The position numbers and the translations under genes are program-made. Of a stretch of 64,000 nt of DNA, positions 9,766 through 19,638 are shown piece after piece. The stretch covers positions 11,765-75,764 of the forward strand of contig JBBAKL010000009.1 in the NCBI GenBank assembly GCA_040403535.1. The letters run 5' to 3'. The notes beneath the pieces are model-generated. The model was not told the DNA's origin. It did no database searches and saw only the letters and a list, made by a program, of their open reading frames with translations. Source of the stretch: JAHEYG01 sp040403535 (GTDB lineage Bacteria > Bacteroidota > Bacteroidia > B-17B0 > Aurantibacillaceae). Every line of letters starts with the position of its first letter. Position 1 is the stretch's first letter.

Positions 9766-9790
9766 AAGCCGCCAATTGGCGGCTTTTTTT
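9766..9790 (+). terminator. Intrinsic terminator after giant A
   Basis: 8-bp GC-rich stem AAGCCGCC (9766-9773) with GGCGGCTT (9778-9785), AATT loop, then a T-run; 22 nt past the stop. Confidence 0.92.
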
Positions 9791-9810
9791 ATTGTCAGCA
9801 TTCCTATTAA

Positions 9811-9827
9811 TACTAAATTATTTAGTA
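9811..9827. promoter_or_regulatory. 17-bp perfect palindrome upstream of giant B
   Basis: TACTAAAT-T-ATTTAGTA: an 8-bp perfect dyad around a single base, 80 nt ahead of the preferred start of giant B and 13 nt before the shared AATGAGTGA word. It fits a dimeric regulator site, but no regulator gene is adjacent. Confidence 0.35.
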
Positions 9828-9840
9828 AAGTTGCTGTTTA

Positions 9841-9849
9841 AATGAGTGA
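9841..9849 (+). promoter_or_regulatory. Shared 9-mer AATGAGTGA upstream of giant B
   Basis: Second occurrence of the word found ahead of all three giants, 58 nt before the ATG at 9908. The ATG within it opens an in-frame N-terminal extension (MSERIVYNSS), which I consider untranslated leader because the signal peptide begins 22 codons later. Confidence 0.4.
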
Positions 9850-9907
9850 GCGTATAGTGTATAACTCAAGTTTTATCATATTTTTACTACAATTAATTAC
9901 CCTAAGA

Positions 9908-12900
9908 ATGAAAAACAAATTTCTTGCTGTTTTGATAAGTGCATTGTCGCTTGTTCTTTTTACAAATACAATGGTAGCTCAGGCACCATTTAAGTATTTA
10001 ACTTACATTTTCCCTGCCGATTCCTTAAAAGGATTTGATGAAGAGGCGGCTAAACAGGAAGCCTTAAGTAGAGGTTTCTTCGGTTCGGAATATCATGTTA
10101 TAATGTATAGCATGAAACGTGATTTTATTAATAAAAAATATGGTTACTATACAGGTGGCTCATCTAGCTCTCATGCTAAAGGAACCAATCCTGTAATTAA
10201 CGCAGCCCCTTGTGTTAATGAAGATTTTGAATCATCCCCTTCAACTACTTCAACTTCTACAGTTGGAACAATTGGAACAGGTTTATTAGGCTGGCAGGCT
10301 TCATGGGGACAAAATTCCGGTGTCAATGGTTCTTGCACACAAAGCGGATGTTGCCCAAACCCGGGAAGTACAGATGCATGGATTCGTCAAACGCCATGGA
10401 CAGCTCCCGCTCCGTTAGGTGTAATACCAGCTTCACCGTTTGGGGGTACTAAAGTGATTCAAATGAATGATAACATCACTGCCAAAGGTGAGGTTATACG
10501 TATTCAACAAACATTCCCTGTAACTTCTTCAAATGCTTTATTCCAGTTTTGTTACAAAGCAGCAATGGATGGTTCTGGCCATGCTTGTTGTGATCAGCCC
10601 TATTTACGTATTGAGCTATTAGATTGTATGAACAATATTTTAGCTTGTCCTCAAGTAAGTATTACGCCTCCGGGTCCTTCATGTGCTACAGTTAGCGCTA
10701 CAGGTTGGACAACAAGCGGAAGTATTTCTTACACGCCAAACTGGATTATTAAAGCAATTGATTTATCGCCTTATTTAGGATCATGTGTTACTATTAAAGT
10801 AACCGTAGGTGATTGCGACGGTTGGGCACATTATGGTTATGCTTTCTTCGATTTCCAGTGTTTACCAATGACTGTTACTGTTAATAATATCCAATTCCCA
10901 GCGGGTTCTCCTGTTGTAGGTGTTGCTGCCTGTGGGGTCACAACGGGTACAATGGTCGCCCCTCCAGGACTCGGTCCTTACACATGGAACGGTCCAGCCG
11001 GAAGTGGTATAACAAACAATACAAATCAAACTGTTACAACAACAATGCCGGGTAATTACACCTTAACAATGAATCCTCCCGGAATTTGTACGCCTATTAC
11101 AAAAACTGTAAACCTTCAGTTTGGCTCTTTTCCAACAGCAGGGGTCACAACAGCTAATAGTTGTACAACCTACACATTAACAAATACAGGAACCTCAGCT
11201 CCGTCAGTTCAAACATATTCATTTGCCGGTCCGGGCGCACCTTCTTCTTTTACTACAACCAATCCGACCAGCGTCGTCAATTTTGCTCCCTCCACAACAT
11301 ATACTATATACCAAACAGTAACCAATCCACAGAATTGCCCTGCAACTGCCTCCTTAGTAATAACTACACCTCCAGGGCCTTCTCCGGCATTTACCGCTGC
11401 TCCATCGTGGACACAATGTTTACAGGGAAATGCTTACACATTTAATGCGACCACAAATCCAGGAACACACACTTGGTCGTTTACACCTTCAGCAGGTGCG
11501 CCTCCTGTTGGTTCCGGAAACACGTATGGTCCGGTAAACTTTACAGCGGCAGGTACATTTACAGTAATTCATACGGTTAACTCAGCCGGATGTGTTTCAT
11601 CAACTCAATCTGTTGTTGTTGTAAATACTGCTCCAACTGCATCCATCTTAACAGCTGTTGCTCCTCCATGTGCAGGTGCTTCAGCAACATTAACAGGTGC
11701 AGGTGGTCCAGGTACTTTATCATGGGCAGGACCGGGCGGATGGACAGGTGTTGGTTTAAGCACTACTGTTCCTAGTTTTAATGCTACTAAAAACGGAACT
11801 TATACTTTAACAGTAAATAATTTCGGTTGTATTAAAACAGCAACTGTAAACCTTACTATGGGTACAATTCCTACACCAACAATTTCTAACTCCGGTCCGG
11901 TTTGTATTGGACAGACATTATCATTAACCGCAGTTCCTCCTGTTGGTAATAACGGTTTCTACTGGTATCGTCCAACTCCATATTACTATGGTGGATATAA
12001 CAATGCTACTCCAACAATAGCTATTACATCTACAGCACAAGCAGGAACATACTTGTTCTATGTGTTTTATTCAGGATGTCCTACTCAAACTTTTGCTACT
12101 AACGTTCAGGTTATTGCTGCTTCATCATTAACTGTTACTAATACCGGACCTTATTGTGCAGGTTCGAATATTCAGTTAAATGTCGTTAACTCATCTACAG
12201 CAGCTTCAACTTATTCTTGGAGTGGTCCTGCAAGTTTTACAGCCAACGTTCAAAATCCAATAAGACCTACTTCTACCACAACCATGTCTGGCGCTTACAC
12301 TGTAACCGCAACAATAGGTAGTTGTAAAGCAACCGGAACAACGAACGTGGTAGTTAATCCATTACCTAATCCTATTATAGGAAGTAATAGTCCGGTTTGT
12401 GCAGGACAAACCATTAATTTAACTTCAAGCGGTGGTTCAACCTACGCATGGAGTGGGCCTAATGGATTTACATCTACACTTCAGAATCCAACTTTAGCAG
12501 CCTCTACAACTGCAATGGCAGGAGTTTATACGGTTACTGTTACCAGTACGGCAGGTTGTAAAAACACTGCAACTGTCAACGTAACGGTTACCACACCTAG
12601 TACAACTGCATCTAATGCAGGTCCTTTCTGTGTTGGTTCAACCATTCAATTAAATACGCCTTCAGCAACATCTTATACATGGACTGGTCCGGGAGGATTT
12701 ACTTCTAATTTACAAAACCCAACCATTGCCGGTGCAACTTCTGCAATGGGAGGTGTGTATACCATTACAACAACAACCGGTGCTTGTAAAGCTACCGCAA
12801 CAACTTCTGTAACAATCAATCCTCTTCCTGTTCCTGCACCATCAAATACCGGTGCATATTGTTTAGGCGCAAACATTCAACTAAACGTTGGTGCATTTAC

Positions 12901-15004
12901 AACATATACCTGGAGTGGTCCTGGTGCGTTTTCATCTAATTCACAAAACCCTACCTTATCTAACGCTGCTTTAACCAATGCTGGTTCTTATTCTGTATCT
13001 GTAAGAGATGCAAATGGTTGTATTGGAAGTGCTGCAACAAACGTAGTAGTAAATCCATTACCAACTCCGGTTGTAAACAGCCCTACAACTTGTGAAAATA
13101 CTACAATTGGTTTAACTGCTACAGGTGGAACTGCATTTACATGGAGTGGTCCTGGAGGTTACTCTTCAACTACTCAAAATCCAAATATCCCTTCTGCTAC
13201 AACATCAATGACAGGAAACTATACTGTAACAGTAACTGACGCTAACGGTTGTGTGAACACTGCTGTTGCATCTGTATCTGTGATTGCTCTTCCAATTCCT
13301 ACTGCTGCAACAGGTGGAGCAGTTTGTAATGGCGCAACATTAAACTTAAGCAGTAATGGAGGAACATCATATAGCTGGACAGGTCCTAACGGATTTACTT
13401 CAACTTCACAAAATCCAAATATTCCTGCTGCAACTTTAGCCGCTGGTGGTATTTACACTGTAGTTGTAACTGCAAATACTTGTACTGCTGCGGCCACTGT
13501 ATCTGCAACCATTAATCCTTTACCTACTCCAAACATTGTAACTAACAGTCCTCTTTGTGTTGGTCAGGGATTAAACTTAAATGGTAATGGCGGTGTTTCA
13601 TTCAGCTGGACAGGTCCAAATGGATTTACTTCTACATCACAAAACCCGAATATCGGATCTAGTTCATTAAGTAATGGCGGTAATTACGTATTAACTGTAA
13701 CGGATGCTAATGGTTGTGTTAATACAACCAATGCTAACGTAACAATTAATCCACTTCCGGTTGCATCAGCAAGTGGTGGTACAGCTTGTGAAAACATGAA
13801 TGTATCTTTAAGTGCAAATGGTGGTTCAACATACGCTTGGACTGGTCCTAACGGATTTACTTCTTCGTTACAAAACCCAACCATTAATAATGCTGCTTTT
13901 GCTGCTTCCGGACAATACACCGTAGTTGTTACAAGCGCTGCCGGTTGTGTTAGTACTGCATTTACCTCTATTGTAGTTAACCCTGCACCGATACCACAAA
14001 TTGTAATAAACACTCCTATATGCGTTAATAATGTATTAAACATGAGCGCTACCGGCGGTGTTTCTTATAGCTGGTCAGGTCCAAATGGTTTCTCTGCAAC
14101 TGCCGGAACAGCAACATTAAATGCAAATTCAACAGCATTTAGCGGAAACTATCAAGTTACTGTAACGGATGCTAATGGTTGTCAAGCTACTACTTCGGCT
14201 AATGCTGTGATTAATCCGCTTCCTCTTCCTAATATTACAGCATCAAATAACAAGGGATGTTCACCAGTTTGCGCAACATTTAACTTAACTTCAAATAGTA
14301 CAATTGTTACTGCTAATTGGACCTTGGGTGATGGATCGGTAGCAAATGGTACAAGCGTAAACTCTTGTTATTTAACAACCGGAATTTATACTATTAATGC
14401 AACTGTTACTGACATTAACGGATGTTCAAATACGGCTCAGAATATTGCCGAAGTTTATCCGGAGCCAATGGCAGATTTCAATCATGCTCCTATTAAACCG
14501 GTAATCAATATTGACCCAGAAGTAACCTTTACAGATGCTTCACATGGTGCAACGATTGCTTCTTGGAACTGGTACTTTATGAATACTGCTCAATACACTT
14601 CAAATCAGCAAAACCCTACATTTATGTACACCGAGCCGGGAACATATGCTGTAGCTTTAGTTGTTAAGAGTGATAAAGGCTGTACTGATACAATTGTAAG
14701 AGAATTAGTAGTTGGAGAAGATTATGGAATTTATGTACCGAATGCATTCTCACCTAATGAAGACGGTTTAAATGACATCTTCCAGCCTAAAGGATTTGGA
14801 ATTGTTAAATACGAAATCCAAATTTTTGACCGTTGGGGTGAAAAAGTATTCTCAACAAAGAACTTTGAAGAAGGATGGAATGGTAAATTCCAAGGCCGTA
14901 GTGGAGATATTTGTGAGGAAGGCACCTATACCTGGTTAATTAACGTAACCAGCGTATTTGGAAAAGCACACGAAATCAAAGGACATGTCACATTGATTAA
15001 ATAA
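9908..15004 (+). CDS. Giant type IX-secreted repeat protein B
   Basis: About 1698 aa from the ATG at 9908. This start is chosen because MKNKFLAVLISALSLVLF begins a normal signal peptide ending at VAQ; an in-frame ATG at 9842 would bury it behind 22 residues. N-terminal region (to about 320): the motif KYLTYIFPADSLKGFDE and a Cys-rich jelly-roll-like domain with ACCDQPYLRI and FGGTKVIQMND, shared with protein C. Then five diverged Ig/PKD domains, nine about 77-residue repeats (737-1436), PKD-type domains (NWTLGDG, SWNWYFMNT) and a 90-residue type B sorting domain (YVPNAFSPNEDGLNDIF to GHVTLIK). Flanked by its own terminators. Likely a surface adhesin or fibre protein. Confidence 0.93.
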   Translation: MKNKFLAVLISALSLVLFTNTMVAQAPFKYLTYIFPADSLKGFDEEAAKQEALSRGFFGSEYHVIMYSMKRDFINKKYGYYTGGSSSSHAKGTNPVINAAPCVNEDFESSPSTTSTSTVGTIGTGLLGWQASWGQNSGVNGSCTQSGCCPNPGSTDAWIRQTPWTAPAPLGVIPASPFGGTKVIQMNDNITAKGEVIRIQQTFPVTSSNALFQFCYKAAMDGSGHACCDQPYLRIELLDCMNNILACPQVSITPPGPSCATVSATGWTTSGSISYTPNWIIKAIDLSPYLGSCVTIKVTVGDCDGWAHYGYAFFDFQCLPMTVTVNNIQFPAGSPVVGVAACGVTTGTMVAPPGLGPYTWNGPAGSGITNNTNQTVTTTMPGNYTLTMNPPGICTPITKTVNLQFGSFPTAGVTTANSCTTYTLTNTGTSAPSVQTYSFAGPGAPSSFTTTNPTSVVNFAPSTTYTIYQTVTNPQNCPATASLVITTPPGPSPAFTAAPSWTQCLQGNAYTFNATTNPGTHTWSFTPSAGAPPVGSGNTYGPVNFTAAGTFTVIHTVNSAGCVSSTQSVVVVNTAPTASILTAVAPPCAGASATLTGAGGPGTLSWAGPGGWTGVGLSTTVPSFNATKNGTYTLTVNNFGCIKTATVNLTMGTIPTPTISNSGPVCIGQTLSLTAVPPVGNNGFYWYRPTPYYYGGYNNATPTIAITSTAQAGTYLFYVFYSGCPTQTFATNVQVIAASSLTVTNTGPYCAGSNIQLNVVNSSTAASTYSWSGPASFTANVQNPIRPTSTTTMSGAYTVTATIGSCKATGTTNVVVNPLPNPIIGSNSPVCAGQTINLTSSGGSTYAWSGPNGFTSTLQNPTLAASTTAMAGVYTVTVTSTAGCKNTATVNVTVTTPSTTASNAGPFCVGSTIQLNTPSATSYTWTGPGGFTSNLQNPTIAGATSAMGGVYTITTTTGACKATATTSVTINPLPVPAPSNTGAYCLGANIQLNVGAFTTYTWSGPGAFSSNSQNPTLSNAALTNAGSYSVSVRDANGCIGSAATNVVVNPLPTPVVNSPTTCENTTIGLTATGGTAFTWSGPGGYSSTTQNPNIPSATTSMTGNYTVTVTDANGCVNTAVASVSVIALPIPTAATGGAVCNGATLNLSSNGGTSYSWTGPNGFTSTSQNPNIPAATLAAGGIYTVVVTANTCTAAATVSATINPLPTPNIVTNSPLCVGQGLNLNGNGGVSFSWTGPNGFTSTSQNPNIGSSSLSNGGNYVLTVTDANGCVNTTNANVTINPLPVASASGGTACENMNVSLSANGGSTYAWTGPNGFTSSLQNPTINNAAFAASGQYTVVVTSAAGCVSTAFTSIVVNPAPIPQIVINTPICVNNVLNMSATGGVSYSWSGPNGFSATAGTATLNANSTAFSGNYQVTVTDANGCQATTSANAVINPLPLPNITASNNKGCSPVCATFNLTSNSTIVTANWTLGDGSVANGTSVNSCYLTTGIYTINATVTDINGCSNTAQNIAEVYPEPMADFNHAPIKPVINIDPEVTFTDASHGATIASWNWYFMNTAQYTSNQQNPTFMYTEPGTYAVALVVKSDKGCTDTIVRELVVGEDYGIYVPNAFSPNEDGLNDIFQPKGFGIVKYEIQIFDRWGEKVFSTKNFEEGWNGKFQGRSGDICEEGTYTWLINVTSVFGKAHEIKGHVTLIK
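12116..14215 (+). repeat. Nine tandem ~77-aa Ig/PKD-like repeats in giant B
   Basis: 700 residues, average 77.8 per unit, with the same WSGPxGF...QNP...YTVTVTxxxGC pattern as giant A. The unit opening TASNAGPFCVG and the next unit's NVGAFTTYTWSGPG match units 5 and 3/6 of giant A in the same order, so the arrays share ancestry rather than arising independently. Confidence 0.9.
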
Positions 15005-15021
15005 TACATGATCCTTATCAT

Positions 15022-15050
15022 AAAAAGCCTCCGGAAACGGGGGCTTTTTT
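15022..15050 (+). terminator. Intrinsic terminator after giant B
   Basis: 12-bp stem AAAAAGCCTCCG with CGGGGGCTTTTT (one G-T pair) capped by a GAAA tetraloop, T-run following; 17 nt past the stop. Confidence 0.92.
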
Positions 15051-15105
15051 TATTATCAGGGATTCAGTGAATAACCCTGTATCTATTTAGGGGGCTAGCC
15101 CATAA

Positions 15106-15114
15106 AATGAGTGA
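15106..15114 (+). promoter_or_regulatory. Shared 9-mer AATGAGTGA upstream of giant C
   Basis: Third occurrence of the word, 55 nt before the ATG at 15170. Similarity to the giant B leader continues for about 20 nt downstream (GTAT, AGT, TAT, AAC/ACAC blocks). A 10-bp palindrome GGGCTAGCCC lies just upstream (15092-15101). Confidence 0.4.
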
Positions 15115-15169
15115 ATGGTATTAGTATTACACCTCTATTTTTTTATATTTACGTTATCATATTTCATTC

Positions 15170-18100
15170 ATGAAAAGAAGAATACACTACATTTTATTTA
15201 TTGCATTAATTTTTAATTTTTTTAATGGGCAATTATTTTCACAATCGAAACGTTTTAAATATTTAAGCTATGCTTTTCCTGTTGATTCATTGAAAGGCTT
15301 TGATGAAGTAAGTGCTAGTCATGCTGCATTGCAAGGCGGTTACTTCGGTACAGAATACAAATTGTATATGTACCGATCTAAACGAGATTTTATTAATGCG
15401 AAATACAACATCTATAATGCATCGGTTTATTTATCCAACAGCGCTTACGCTAAAGGATTTAATCCGGTTACTCCTCTCGGTGCTCCGTGTGTCAATGAAG
15501 ATTTTGAAGCAAACAATTTATCCGGTTGGACAATTACCAGTTTAGGATTAAATGTCAACTCCTGTACTTATCAAGCAGTAACATCATCCGGAAGCCCTGA
15601 AGCAACAGTTTTAGCAACACCAATTGCTGATGCTTATTTTGGCACAATACCAAATTCACCCTTAGGAGGGACGCGTGTTGCTAAATTAAATGACGGCAAC
15701 CCTTCAGGTCTAGTAACCCGTATATCACAAACATTTCCAGTTAACTCTAATAACGCGTTATTTCAATATGCGTATATTACTGTTTTCCAAGGTGCGCACC
15801 CTTGTTGCGATAATCCATTTTTAAATATTTTCTTAAAAAACTGTTCTAATCAGGTAATTGCCTGTCCTCAAGTTACTGTAGTAGCACCGGGAGGTTCTTG
15901 TGCATCCACCTCACCAAATTTTACAACACCAAACAGCTCCGGAGTTTCATGGAACACAGCATGGCAAGTTCGTTCCTTAGATTTAACTCCATATTTAGGA
16001 TCATGTGTCACCATTGAAGTAACTGTTGGGGATTGCAACGCTGCAGGACATTTTGGCTATGCTTACTTTGATGCCTTATGTTCCCCAATGAATATCACAG
16101 TTAATAACGTGACTTTCCCTGTTGGAACATCAGCGGCAACTGTTTCCGCATGCGGAGCCACTAATGCAACTGTAACTGCACCACCCGGTTTAAGTCCATA
16201 TTCTTGGACAGGGCCAGCAGGAAGCGGAATAACAAATAATCCTAACCAAACATTTACTACTAACGTAGCAGGAAATTATACATTAACTGTAAATCCACTC
16301 GGTTCGTGTGCTCCAACAACAAGAACTGTTAACTTGCAATTCGTTCCTTCTCCTCTTGCTACTTTTACAGCTTCAAACAGTTGTACAACTTTCACATTTA
16401 CAAATACGGGCACTCCGTCTCCGGCAATACAAACCTATTCTTTTGTTGGAACAGGAGCTCCGGCAAGTTTCACAACAACCAGCCCTACCTCTGTTGTCAA
16501 TTTCCCTCCTTCAACTACATTTACAGTTATTCACACCGTCGTCAATAGTTCAAGTTGTACAGCGACTAACAGCTTAGTGATTACTGTACCGCCAGGTCCT
16601 AATCCGGCCTTCACATCGGCAACATATACCCAGTGTTTGTTAGGAAACTCTTTTACGTTTAATGCTGCTTCGAATCCGGGTACACATTCTTATTCATTTA
16701 GTCCTGCCACAGGTGCGCCGGCCGTTGGTAACGTTGCCACTTATGGTCCGGTGAATTTCACTTCCGCAGGCACTTATACAGTTACTCATACTTTAACTAA
16801 TCTTGGTTGTACATCTTCTACTTCATCTGTTGTAGTGATTAAACCTCAACCCACTGTAACTGCCAATAATAATGGGCCAATTTGTGTTGGCGGAAACGCG
16901 GTATTGTCTGGTACGGGCGGAGGAACTTATAACTGGTCAGGACCAAACGCATTCTCTTCCGCTGTTCAAAACCCAACGATAACAGGAGTTACAAATGCAA
17001 GCGGGGGCGTTTATACCTTAACAGTTACCTTAAACGGCTGCACCGGCACTGCAACTACTAACTTATCTATTGCTTCTTCTACTGCTTCTGCAGCGAATAC
17101 AGGACCTTATTGTGTCGGACAAACAATTCAACTTAACGGTTCGGCGGGTGCAACATTTACATGGAGTGGCCCTGGTGGATTTACTTCTAACCTGCAAAAT
17201 CCTACTATTGCGAACTCTACAACTGCACATTCTGGAACTTATAATTTTACAGTGAATTTAGGTGGTTGTGTTGCCAGTGGATCTACCGCAGTTGTTGTTA
17301 ACGCATTGCCAACCCCAACTATTACAACTAATAGTCCGCTTTGCATTGGCCAAACATTAAATCTTAATGGAAGCGCTGCAGCTTCTTACACATGGACGGG
17401 ACCAAACTTATTTACAAGTGGTATACAAAACCCTTCGATAACTTTTGTAGGTGCTACAGCCGGAGGAACTTATACTTTAGGGGTTACTAACGCGAATAAT
17501 TGTAGAAACACAGTTACAGCTTTAGTTATTATTAATGCGACTCCAACTATTGTTGTAAATAATCCAAACGTTTGCGTCGGACAAACTATTAATTTGACTT
17601 CTAACGGTGGTAACACCTACGCTTGGAGTGGTCCAAATGGTTTTACATCAGCTTTACAAAATCCAAGTATAGCCAGCTCAACCACTTTAATGACCGGCGC
17701 CTATACTGTTACTGTTACAAGTACGCAAGGATGTACAAACACTGCTGTTTCTAACGTAAATGTATTTCCTGTTCCTTCACCTACCATTGTAACTAACAGT
17801 CCGGTTTGTGTTGGCGGAACCCTTACTTTAAGCGGAAGTGGCGGCGCTCAATTTGCATGGGCAGGCCCTAATGGATTCATTGACTTAAACCAAAACACAA
17901 GCATTACCAATGTTTCTTTATTAGCTAACGGTGTTTATACCTTATTAGCAACAGCAGGAACTTGCAGTGCAGCAACAACTGCTTCAGTAACAATTAATCC
18001 TCTGCCAAATCCAACCATAAACAGTAATAGTCCTATATGTATTGGCTTTGATATTAATTTAACCGGAAACGGAGGAACTTCTTACGCATGGGTTGGTCCA

Positions 18101-19486
18101 AATGGATTTACTTCTACAGCTCAAAATCCTACAATTACCGCTGCAGGTATGGCTAATGCAGGAACTTATACTTTAGTGGTAACTGACGCAAATACGTGTG
18201 TTAACTTTACTACTGCAAATGTTGTCGTAAATCCTCAGCCACTTGTAGCAGCAGTTGGTTCTACAGTTTGTTTAAATGCTACTGCTAATTTAAACGCCAA
18301 CGGAGGAGTATCTTACAGTTGGTCAGGTCCGGGTGGATTTACGTCTTCTCAGCAATCGCCACAAATTATTGGAATTAGCGCAAGCGGTGCTGGTCAATAT
18401 ACTGTAATGGTTACAGACATCAATACGTGTACAAATACTGCTGTTGCAAATATTGCAGTAAATCCGGCTCCTACACCTTCAATCGTAACAAACAGTCCTA
18501 TTTGTATGAATAATATTCTTAACCTGTCTGTTGTTGGTGGTGTAAGCTATAATTGGAACGGTCCTTCCGGATTTAGCGCCAGTGTTCAAAATCCGACTTT
18601 AAACGCGACATCAGTTGCCTTTAGTGGTATTTATAATGTATCAGTTACCGATGGTAACGGATGTATTGGTACGGCCTCTACTAATGTTGTTATTAATCCA
18701 TTGCCATTTCCATCTATTATTTCAACAAATAATAAAGGATGTGCGCCGTTATGTGTAGAGTTTTCTGTGAATAGTACACCGACACCATCCACTGCTTCAT
18801 GGAACATGGGTAACGGAGGGTCAGCAACAGGATTGAATGTAAACTCATGCTATAATACGGCAGGTGTGTATACAATTTCTGCAGGCATTACTGATCAAAA
18901 CGGTTGTTCAGGTGTAGCAACTTACACTGTGGAAGTTTATCCAAAACCAGTTGCAGATTTTAATCATGCGCCTATAAAACCTGTAATTAATATTGATGGT
19001 GACGTTGTATTTACCGACGCTTCTTACGGCGCTAATATTGCCAGCTGGAATTGGTTTTTTACAAACACAGCTCAATATACTTCCAATGTTCAAAATCCAA
19101 CTTTTGTTTATACAGAAGCAGGAATTTATGCAGTAGCATTAGTGGTTAAAAGTGATAAAGGATGTGTTGATACCATTGTGCGTCCAATTGAAGTTGGTGA
19201 AGATTACGGAATTTATGTACCAAACGCGTTTACTCCAAATGATGACGGAGTAAATGACATCTTCCAGCCAAAAGGATTCGGAATTGTTAAATATGAATTA
19301 CAAATTTTTGATCGATGGGGCGAAAGAATTTTCTCGACCAAAACCTTTGAAGAAGGATGGGATGGTAAGTATGGTAGTAGAGGTGGCGGCATTGTTCAAA
19401 ATGGTGTGTATACCTGGTTAATTAATGTAACAAGTGTATTCGGGAAATCACATGAATTCAAAGGACATGTGACACTCATAAAATAA
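15170..19486 (+). CDS. Giant type IX-secreted repeat protein C
   Basis: 1438-aa paralog of protein B. Signal peptide (FIALIFNFFNGQLFSQ) followed by RFKYLSYAFPVDSLKGFDE and a Cys-rich jelly-roll-like domain (about 100-310) with LGGTRVAKLND and PCCDNPFLNIFLKNC, matching B almost part for part. Then four Ig/PKD-like domains, eight about 77-residue repeats (559-1176), PKD-type domains (SWNMGNGG, SWNWFFTNT) and the type B sorting domain in the last 90 residues (YVPNAFTPNDDGVNDIF, FDRWGERIF). Between FQPKGF and FDRWGE the CTD protein is identical to giant A and the DNA nearly so, which suggests gene conversion. Confidence 0.93.
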   Translation: MKRRIHYILFIALIFNFFNGQLFSQSKRFKYLSYAFPVDSLKGFDEVSASHAALQGGYFGTEYKLYMYRSKRDFINAKYNIYNASVYLSNSAYAKGFNPVTPLGAPCVNEDFEANNLSGWTITSLGLNVNSCTYQAVTSSGSPEATVLATPIADAYFGTIPNSPLGGTRVAKLNDGNPSGLVTRISQTFPVNSNNALFQYAYITVFQGAHPCCDNPFLNIFLKNCSNQVIACPQVTVVAPGGSCASTSPNFTTPNSSGVSWNTAWQVRSLDLTPYLGSCVTIEVTVGDCNAAGHFGYAYFDALCSPMNITVNNVTFPVGTSAATVSACGATNATVTAPPGLSPYSWTGPAGSGITNNPNQTFTTNVAGNYTLTVNPLGSCAPTTRTVNLQFVPSPLATFTASNSCTTFTFTNTGTPSPAIQTYSFVGTGAPASFTTTSPTSVVNFPPSTTFTVIHTVVNSSSCTATNSLVITVPPGPNPAFTSATYTQCLLGNSFTFNAASNPGTHSYSFSPATGAPAVGNVATYGPVNFTSAGTYTVTHTLTNLGCTSSTSSVVVIKPQPTVTANNNGPICVGGNAVLSGTGGGTYNWSGPNAFSSAVQNPTITGVTNASGGVYTLTVTLNGCTGTATTNLSIASSTASAANTGPYCVGQTIQLNGSAGATFTWSGPGGFTSNLQNPTIANSTTAHSGTYNFTVNLGGCVASGSTAVVVNALPTPTITTNSPLCIGQTLNLNGSAAASYTWTGPNLFTSGIQNPSITFVGATAGGTYTLGVTNANNCRNTVTALVIINATPTIVVNNPNVCVGQTINLTSNGGNTYAWSGPNGFTSALQNPSIASSTTLMTGAYTVTVTSTQGCTNTAVSNVNVFPVPSPTIVTNSPVCVGGTLTLSGSGGAQFAWAGPNGFIDLNQNTSITNVSLLANGVYTLLATAGTCSAATTASVTINPLPNPTINSNSPICIGFDINLTGNGGTSYAWVGPNGFTSTAQNPTITAAGMANAGTYTLVVTDANTCVNFTTANVVVNPQPLVAAVGSTVCLNATANLNANGGVSYSWSGPGGFTSSQQSPQIIGISASGAGQYTVMVTDINTCTNTAVANIAVNPAPTPSIVTNSPICMNNILNLSVVGGVSYNWNGPSGFSASVQNPTLNATSVAFSGIYNVSVTDGNGCIGTASTNVVINPLPFPSIISTNNKGCAPLCVEFSVNSTPTPSTASWNMGNGGSATGLNVNSCYNTAGVYTISAGITDQNGCSGVATYTVEVYPKPVADFNHAPIKPVINIDGDVVFTDASYGANIASWNWFFTNTAQYTSNVQNPTFVYTEAGIYAVALVVKSDKGCVDTIVRPIEVGEDYGIYVPNAFTPNDDGVNDIFQPKGFGIVKYELQIFDRWGERIFSTKTFEEGWDGKYGSRGGGIVQNGVYTWLINVTSVFGKSHEFKGHVTLIK
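16844..18697 (+). repeat. Eight tandem ~77-aa Ig/PKD-like repeats in giant C
   Basis: 618 residues, average 77.3 per unit. The first two units (PQPTVTANNNGPICVGGNA, then NTGPYCVGQTIQLNGSAGAT) correspond to the first two of giant A, after which the arrays differ, showing unit gain and loss inside a shared frame. Confidence 0.9.
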
Positions 19487-19498
19487 ATACTTAATTTT

Positions 19499-19526
19499 AA
19501 ACTGCCGATTCTGTCGGCAGTTTTTG
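19499..19526 (+). terminator. Intrinsic terminator after giant C
   Basis: 10-bp stem AAACTGCCGA (19499-19508) with TCGGCAGTTT (19514-19523), TTCTG loop, T-rich tail; 12 nt past the stop. Confidence 0.9.
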
Positions 19527-19638
19527 TTTTAATATCACCCATAATACGTGAAAGTCGAATCACTTTAAGATTATTTTTGATTTCAAAACGTTTTATTCGC
19601 TTAATAAGCACTAAATTCGTTATTCAACTTTTATTACC

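Noticed and set aside
9842..9907. In-frame upstream start for giant B (MSERIVYNSS...)
   Set aside because: It would place 22 residues before a textbook signal peptide. The ATG belongs to the AATGAGTGA word shared with the leaders of the other two giants, where it is not a start.
13684..14043. Antisense 119-aa ORF within giant B, and similar long antisense frames in the other giants
   Set aside because: Open antisense frames follow from the Thr/Gly/Asn/Ala-rich codon composition of the repeats; no homology, start context or independent signals.
6408..18697. Tandem repeats that could suggest a CRISPR array or satellite DNA
   Set aside because: The period is about 231 nt, the units are coding throughout in one frame, and they translate to a consistent Ig/PKD-like fold; no short identical repeats with unique spacers.
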